DNA of 11,852 nucleotides from Larix sibirica (Eukaryota; Streptophyta; Pinopsida; Pinales; Pinaceae): NCBI GenBank assembly GCA_004151065.3, contig NWUY0300057547.1:22102-33953 (forward strand). The letters run 5' to 3'. The first letter of the stretch is position 1. Every line of letters starts with the position of its first letter. A program made the translations under genes and the position numbers. This document shows, in pieces, positions 7,801-11,852 of the stretch. The notes below the pieces were generated by a model, which did no database searches, was not told the DNA's origin, and saw nothing but the letters and a program-made list of their open reading frames with translations.

Positions 7801-8751
7801 CTAATAAGTTTATTGAAGAAAATACTTATGTTAGAGGAGCAAAATTAGTTTTTGTAACATTTCGAAATTCTCAATATAAGTAATTAAATAAATTTCCCCA
7901 AATATCCAACAAGAATGACTCCAGTTGGTATCATCATCCTTTTCATATTTACACTAATCAGAAATTACAAACCTACTACCATTCCAAACACTATAGAAAG
8001 AATTAAAAACTTCTTCCAGCCATTAAATGAAAAGAGCACACTCTACTTGTTAATCTTATAATCAATAAAAAAAGAGACGCGTCAACTAGAATGTTTGGAA
8101 CAACGATACACAGTTTTTCAAATTCGAGATCTCCTGGAGACATAAAAGACAACTAAAACTCATTGCACTATCAGGGTGCATATCACCTAGAAGAACAACT
8201 ATATAATATGCCTGTAAAAATAACATAAATACAAATACATATATAACCATATAATTTTCCTATTAAACTACATAAATATATACCTATAGAGTGTGTGTCT
8301 GTGGCCACTTACATGCAAATATTTTCTCACCAAAAGCACTACAAAGAAAATAGCACTGCGGAAATATTTTCTTACTGAAAGCATCATGGTACAATCACTA
8401 TATAAGCAAGTTCAAAGCAAGCAAGCTTATTGTTCCTGATAATGCATTCGTATTGCAGTACTTTGAATCCCCATAATAATCAATATGTGTTTGTTATAGT
8501 GTGAACAGTAACAGTCGGCCCATGCTCCTTGATATTATGTGCATACCATTGCATCAAATGACTAGATAATATCCTTCTCATCAATAAAATTCAGACCTTA
8601 TTGGAAAGAAGTTTGACCTATTTGTATTTGAATATTAGTGCTTCATCCCATTAGCAATGAAGCCTCATATGCCAAAAAAAGGCACTGTTGTTGATGATGC
8701 ATATCAAAGTCTTTGGAAACAAGGAATACTAGCATAAATCCATATTAACCC
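7801..8751. other. No gene recognised
   Basis: This is AT-rich sequence upstream of the first recognised LRR-WD40 exon. The expected N-terminal exon and promoter of that gene would lie here but were not recognised. A short direct repeat lies at 8317-8384; nothing else can be supported. Confidence 0.5.
8317..8384 (+). repeat. Short direct repeat, 45-bp period
   Basis: aaatattttctcaccaaaag (from 8317) recurs with a few changes as aaatattttcttactgaaag (from 8362). Each copy is about 23 bp. It is probably a local duplication with no evident function. Confidence 0.6.
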
Positions 8752-8898
8752 TAGATCTATTAAGTCTCAAGATAGATCATAAAACATTGGGGGTGCAAAC
8801 CTCAATACGTATATTTAGTAGTATTTGAGGGTGCAAAATATTGATGTTTGCACCTCAACATTTTTTTTATCCCACTTGATGCATAATAGATCCATGAC
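8752..8898. repeat. Imperfect inverted repeat (foldback, possibly MITE-like)
   Basis: The left arm (about 8752-8808) and the right arm (about 8839-8898) are imperfect reverse complements. The inner 19 bases pair best: ggtgcaaacctcaata (8792-8807) faces tattgatgtttgcacc (8839-8854). The outer parts share the tagatctatta / taatagatcc pairing with small gaps. The loop is about 30 bases. This is the shape of a small foldback element, but terminal duplications could not be fixed. Confidence 0.5.
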
Positions 8899-9219
8899 TA
8901 AGGTGGATCTATGATAATATATTTATATTTGTTTAAATACAACAAGATAAATAATACATTAGCTCATCTACATCATAACAATAAAGGAAAAAGGCATTGC
9001 CTCCCTTTTCTTTGGCAACACAACACAATGTAACAGAGATATCCACCACCCAAGATATAGAACAACTCTATTCTCTTGGCACAATTATGTTGAGACCTAG
9101 AATGAGCATATGTTTTAAAACTAAATTGTGCAAGTAGGTAAATAGCACAACAATCGATTGTTACCAATGAGCATCGATGGCAAAGTAACCTAGCTTGAAC
9201 CTACAATATAATCTAGGTG
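8899..9219. other. No gene recognised
   Basis: This is AT-rich sequence between the foldback and the LTR remnant. A 64-codon open frame on the minus strand (8973-9167) has no recognisable motif and is most likely chance. Confidence 0.5.
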
Positions 9220-9480
9220 TGCAGACACCTTCACTTGTATTTTTTGTGCTAGTAAATAATTGTATACTAGAAATTGATTAGATATTATGTCATATATTGG
9301 TTATAATTCAATTATTATTGAAGTTTGTTTCTTTTGCAATTCCATGCATTCAGTGGTATTAGAGTTAGGTGTCATCTTGGCCAAGGGTAAAACCGACCCT
9401 TGTCTAGAAGAAATCGTAAGCATTCACAAGAATGTCCATGCCACTTGTTGCATTGAATAATAGATACATGAGATTTTTTA
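9220..9480 (+). mobile_element. LTR retrotransposon remnant (LTR end plus primer-binding site)
   Basis: AT-rich sequence ending ...ccatgcattca at 9352 is followed directly by gtggtattagagttagg. This is the arrangement at the inner end of a 5' LTR in Copia-type plant elements, where the LTR ends in CA and is followed by the primer-binding site. The start of the LTR could not be defined, and no gag or pol coding is seen downstream; the LINE fragment begins shortly after. Confidence 0.4.
9354..9365 (+). promoter_or_regulatory. Decayed initiator-Met tRNA primer-binding site
   Basis: tggtattagagt matches the classic plant primer-binding site TGGTATCAGAGC at 10 of 12 bases, and both differences are C to T. 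It lies two bases after the presumed LTR end. Confidence 0.5.
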
Positions 9481-9489
9481 TATTAATAT

Positions 9490-9905
9490 AAACCTCAATG
9501 CACTTCTGCACAAAATTGATGTAGTGATAGCCTTGAATTTTCATCACCAACTTGAATCCATCAAGCTCTACTCTTTAACCTCTAATCCTTTCTTTCTCTA
9601 ATAGAAGTGATCTCTTTTTCTCTTCTAGAGCAGAAACCTCCATTCCATATGTTCATTTAGGAATCTAAAACCATTAGAATTATGCAGAGACTCACTTTTC
9701 TTCCACTTCCTTTAATATCATTTCATCTTTATTATTTTTATAATTTTCCCATTCTATAGAGACCTCTTTGGCTCTCTTAAGATTTTTTTCTAATTGCAAT
9801 GCAATAGATTCACTCAAAACTCTATCAAAGCGGATCAAATTCTCCTTTATATCTTTTACATACTCTTTTCTCGAGCCATTCCGAGCATAGTTTAATGCGA
9901 CTGGG
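9490..9905 (-). pseudogene. LINE 2 linker before the missing reverse transcriptase
   Basis: This is a Lys/Glu-rich coiled stretch on the minus strand: YVKDIKENLIRFDRVLSESI, ALQLEKNLKRAKEVSIEWEN, DEMILKEVEEK, followed after several stops by KSRA-stop-WIQVGDENSRL at 9536-9572. The last motif is the equivalent of the SR-LWLK-GDRNT-FFH signature of the first LINE. Homology ends shortly after, before any RT motif, so the element is truncated at its 3' side. Confidence 0.7.
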
Positions 9906-9911
9906 AGGATT

Positions 9912-10154
9912 TTACTCTTCTAGAGATATCTCTAGTAACACTGGAGAGTGATCAAAATCCCCTCCATTTGTAAGCCACTGTCTAAATTTATTGGATTCAT
10001 ATATGAAAAATTCAGTTATAAGAAAGCAATCAATCCTCTTTGTAATCGTGTCAATGCCTATCTGTTTGTTCCTCCAAGTAAGAGAGAACTTGAAGGGATC
10101 AATGTCAAGCGACCCTACTTCTTCCAACTTTATCTTAAATAATCTGAAAGACAA
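9912..10154 (-). pseudogene. LINE 2 endonuclease, C-terminal half
   Basis: An open run of about 80 codons reads KLEEVGSLDIDPFKFSLTWR, then NKQIGIDTITKRIDCFLITE, then NGGDFDHSPVLLEI. It corresponds to the TW-N-R-G, KRLDRFL and SDH-P motifs of plant LINE endonucleases. The catalytic His is present in DHSP, but the Ser before it is replaced by Phe-Asp. The GDLN motif expected upstream near 10190 appears altered (VAGGDEK). Confidence 0.85.
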
Positions 10155-10242
10155 ACAATTTCTACAGCATCACCCCATAACTCTGCATCTCCCAGGGATA
10201 ATTTTTCATCCCCACCAGCCACTATAGCCAAACCCTTCTACA

Positions 10243-10442
10243 ACCATCCCATGCTGAACACCTGGACACCATTTTCTATTCTTTCAGTGTAAGGACCATA
10301 TATTTTTAAAATGGTGAGCCCTTTACCAAGTTTCTAACAAAACGAAGAGCTCCCCAGACCCAATGTAAAAGGCCAATTGTTAGTACAAGAAAAAGATCAT
10401 TTCAACCACCAAACCTTCCCCTTGAATACAAAGACAAGAATT
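10243..10442 (+). repeat. Duplicated LINE 2 segment, copy A
   Basis: About 200 bp that recur at 10598-10796 with an offset of 354-355 bp and nearly no gaps. Shared blocks include gtaaggaccatatat, agagctccccaga, ttgttagtacaagaaaaa and aaccttccccttgaat. On the minus strand both copies read VFKGKV ... IYGPY. Confidence 0.85.
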
Positions 10443-10597
10443 ATCAGTAACCTAAAAGTATTCCCAAATCTATAACATTTCTACTCCCTCAGATATCATT
10501 TCTTACAAAAGTAATACATCGGGTTTATGGGAAGTGATTAGTATCTTAAGATATTTTTTTTATGAGGATCAGATAGACCCCTACCACAGGGGCATTT

Positions 10598-10796
10598 TCT
10601 ATCCCATTCTGAAGCCCCTACCCCCATTTTCTAGTATTTAAATGTAAGGACCATATATATTGAAAATGCTGAGATATTTACCAAATTTCATGCAGAACAA
10701 AGAGCTCCCCAGAGCTGAGGTAAAGAACCAACTGTTAGTACAAGAAAAATATATTTTCAACCACCCAACCTTCCCCTTGAATCTAAAGACAAGAAT
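10598..10796 (+). repeat. Duplicated LINE 2 segment, copy B
   Basis: Partner of 10243-10442. This copy is better preserved as coding text on the minus strand (VFRFKGKVGWL, SALGSSLF, LSIFNIYGPY without stops). Similarity stops abruptly at 10796, where Gln-rich sequence begins. Confidence 0.85.
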
Positions 10797-11020
10797 TCCC
10801 CATGAATTGAGGTTGTTGAGCAAGTGTTTGCGAGACCTGCATCTGTTGACCATATTGTAAGGAACGCCGAGGAGGTTGCAATTGTGAATGAGATTGTGGT
10901 GGTTGTGAATGCTGATGTTGAAATGGATCTTGTTTCTGTTGTTTCATCTTACATGGCTGCTGAACTAATAGGATCCAATTTTGAGGTTGAGACTGCCTCT
11001 ATGCAGGAGGTGAATTAAAT
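10783..11020 (-). pseudogene. Gln-rich coding fragment of an unidentified gene
   Basis: On the minus strand one frame is open from 10998 to 10786 and is dominated by CAA and CAG codons: about 22 Gln in 65 residues, with pieces such as KQQKQDPFQHQHSQPPQSHS, QLQPPRRSLQYGQQMQ and SQTLAQQPQF. A TAG at 10999-11001 replaces a codon just after SPPA, and RQSQPQNW follows it. Such runs are typical of low-complexity regions of plant transcriptional regulators and RNA-binding proteins, but no family can be named. At its 3' side it runs straight into the duplicated LINE 2 segment, so the fragment was probably cut by that insertion. The plus-strand frame over the same bases is its complement and not a gene. 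Confidence 0.5.
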
Positions 11021-11200
11021 TCCTTTTGGCATCACATGATTCGATACACATAAAATTTTAGGAAGCATAATTCTTCAAAACTAGGGCAACATAGAAAACC
11101 TTTGAAAGATGCATGCCAACATATCCAAAAATAACCAGATAATAAAAATAATTCTGAATGCAAATCCATACTAAAAAAAATTCAACTAGCCAAAAATTAC

Positions 11201-11617
11201 CGTTAGCTGAGAACGGGCAGTCATCCTTGCAGGACCACCTATTTTGGAAGAGGTGTGAACAAATCCCTGAATCATACCATTCATTGACATTTGAGAAACA
11301 CTCGTTGGGTCTACCTTAAAATTTGCAGAACAAATTCCATTCCAGTTCCAGTTGCAAGAGGTAGATTTATACTCATCAAACATTAGGCAGAGCTCAAGTA
11401 TGTGTATCCTAGAAAAATATTTAGAAAAAGGGATTCCGATCATCTTACCATCGATGAGTGTCCTCCAACCGATCTCGATATCCCACTAGGTGTTGAAAGG
11501 ATTCCATAAGCATGGGAACCAACTTATGGTGATGGGGTTCTCACACTTGCTAAACCCATAGGGTTCCAGTTTGAAGCCATGCCATGCCATCCCATGTTCC
11601 CTCCACCACCTAAAGTC
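11201..11617 (-). pseudogene. Exon-like block of an unidentified gene
   Basis: This 417-bp block lies between TTTCAG (11618-11623) and GTAATT (11200 downward) on the minus strand. It is exactly 139 codons in phase 0, with one stop (TAG, in NPFNT-stop-WDIE). The better-looking second half reads NGICSANFKVDPTSVSQMSM, NGMIQGFVHTSSKIGGPARM, TARSQLT. In the first half a competing frame gives GNMGWHGMASNWNPMGLASV, RTPSP, STPSGISRSVGGHSSMV. That Ser/Pro/Gly-rich text is equally natural, so a frameshift near 11440 is likely. Orientation and composition (Ser, Met, Asn, Gln) fit the Gln-rich fragment next door, so both may come from one gene. I do not recognise the family. Confidence 0.5.
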
Positions 11618-11714
11618 CTGAAATTATACATACATAAGGTGTCAGACTCAAATGAATAGAAACATCTACCAATTCAAAACCAACTTGTATAATCAAAATC
11701 TTCTCAATCTCACC

Positions 11715-11800
11715 TTTATCCAAATGGACTTTGCGATTTTGTACCATAACCTGGATGGACCTCCAAATGCAGGACCACTTCTATATATAAGGCACATCAA
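11715..11800 (-). pseudogene. Possible short exon upstream of the 11201-11617 block
   Basis: A candidate donor GGATAAAG followed by GTGAGA (near 11715) closes a short stretch. It reads either HPGYGTKSQSPFG or SGPAFGGPSRLWYKIAKSIW depending on frame. The Gly/Ser/Pro style of the first reading matches the neighbouring block. Neither frame can be confirmed from the sequence alone, and stops lie close upstream. Confidence 0.25.
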
Positions 11801-11852
11801 AAGTAATCATGAAACTCAAGCCCCGATGGAGAACAGATTTTCACTTACTCCT

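Larger units (their letters stand above)
9490..10853 (-). mobile_element. Second LINE fragment (endonuclease and linker), different family
   Basis: On the minus strand, from 10853 downward, this reads as an APE endonuclease followed by the pre-RT linker of another LINE family. It is more decayed than the first and lacks any RT. Signals seen: VFRFKGKVGWL with IFNIYGPY (10853-10640), SHKPDVLLL-stop-EM (10497-10532), a second copy of the VFKGKV-IYGPY segment (10243-10442), DAELWGDAV and LSDY (near 10170), LTWRNKQIG, ITKRIDCFLI and DHSPVLLEI (9912-10154), then VLSESIALQLEKNLKRAKEV (near 9790) and WIQVGDENS (9536-9560). The order of the endonuclease segments is disturbed by an internal duplication. 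The right end abuts a Gln-rich gene fragment near 10797; the left end fades out near the LTR remnant. Confidence 0.85.

Noticed and set aside
8973-9167. 64-codon minus-strand open frame with Cys and Tyr
   Set aside because: No motif, no splice context and no similarity recognised; chance length in AT-rich DNA.
10824-11018. 64-codon plus-strand open frame rich in Val, Glu and Asn
   Set aside because: It is the complement of a CAA/CAG-rich minus-strand frame; the Gln-rich minus reading is more natural and agrees with the strand of all other coding remnants.
1-11852. CRISPR arrays, tRNA or rRNA genes, bacterial operons
   Set aside because: No regularly spaced repeats, no cloverleaf or rRNA text recognised, and gene structure is clearly that of a plant nuclear genome.

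Overview
The window looks like nuclear DNA of a seed plant. It is AT-rich, has interrupted genes with GT-AG introns, two decayed LINE retrotransposons, an LTR-element primer-binding site, and protein fragments whose closest remembered relatives are plant proteins. The LINE endonuclease wording resembles gymnosperm elements, but that is only an impression. There are no bacterial features. I see no intact protein-coding gene: every coding region found is broken. All of them (both LINEs, the LRR-WD40 pseudogene, the GlnRS exon and the fragments at the right end) read on the minus strand.

Layout: (1) 1-3401 is a minus-strand, L1-type plant LINE, 5'-truncated and running off the left edge. In element order it holds an APE endonuclease, a linker, reverse transcriptase, a zf-RVT-like region and the start of an RNase H domain, broken by at least seven stops and about seven frameshifts. 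(2) 3402-3823 is non-coding, with a 4-base N run and a 29-bp tandem duplication. (3) 3824-3929 is one clean exon of a glutaminyl-tRNA synthetase anticodon-binding region. (4) 4030-7800 is an unprocessed pseudogene of a plant LRR plus WD40 (transducin-family) protein, with five recognisable exons and introns still in place. (5) 7801-9219 has no recognisable gene; it contains an imperfect foldback near 8752-8898. (6) About 9220-9480 is a remnant of an LTR retrotransposon with a decayed initiator-Met primer-binding site, on the plus strand. (7) About 9490-10853 is a second, different LINE fragment (endonuclease and linker, minus strand) carrying an internal duplication with a 355-bp offset. (8) 10783-11852 holds minus-strand fragments of an unidentified gene: a Gln-rich stretch, a 417-bp exon-like block and a possible short exon.

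The most interesting point is structural. The GlnRS exon lies directly downstream of the last recognisable WD40 exon, separated by about 100 bp with plausible splice sites, in the same orientation and in matching phase. The tail of the LRR-WD40 gene has apparently been replaced by an exon of an unrelated gene. Together with the unidentified exon fragments at the right end, this suggests a gene-fragment graveyard or captured-exon region rather than an active locus. Many disabling changes are of the C-to-T or G-to-A kind, as expected in methylated, silenced DNA. I found no convincing new biological system.
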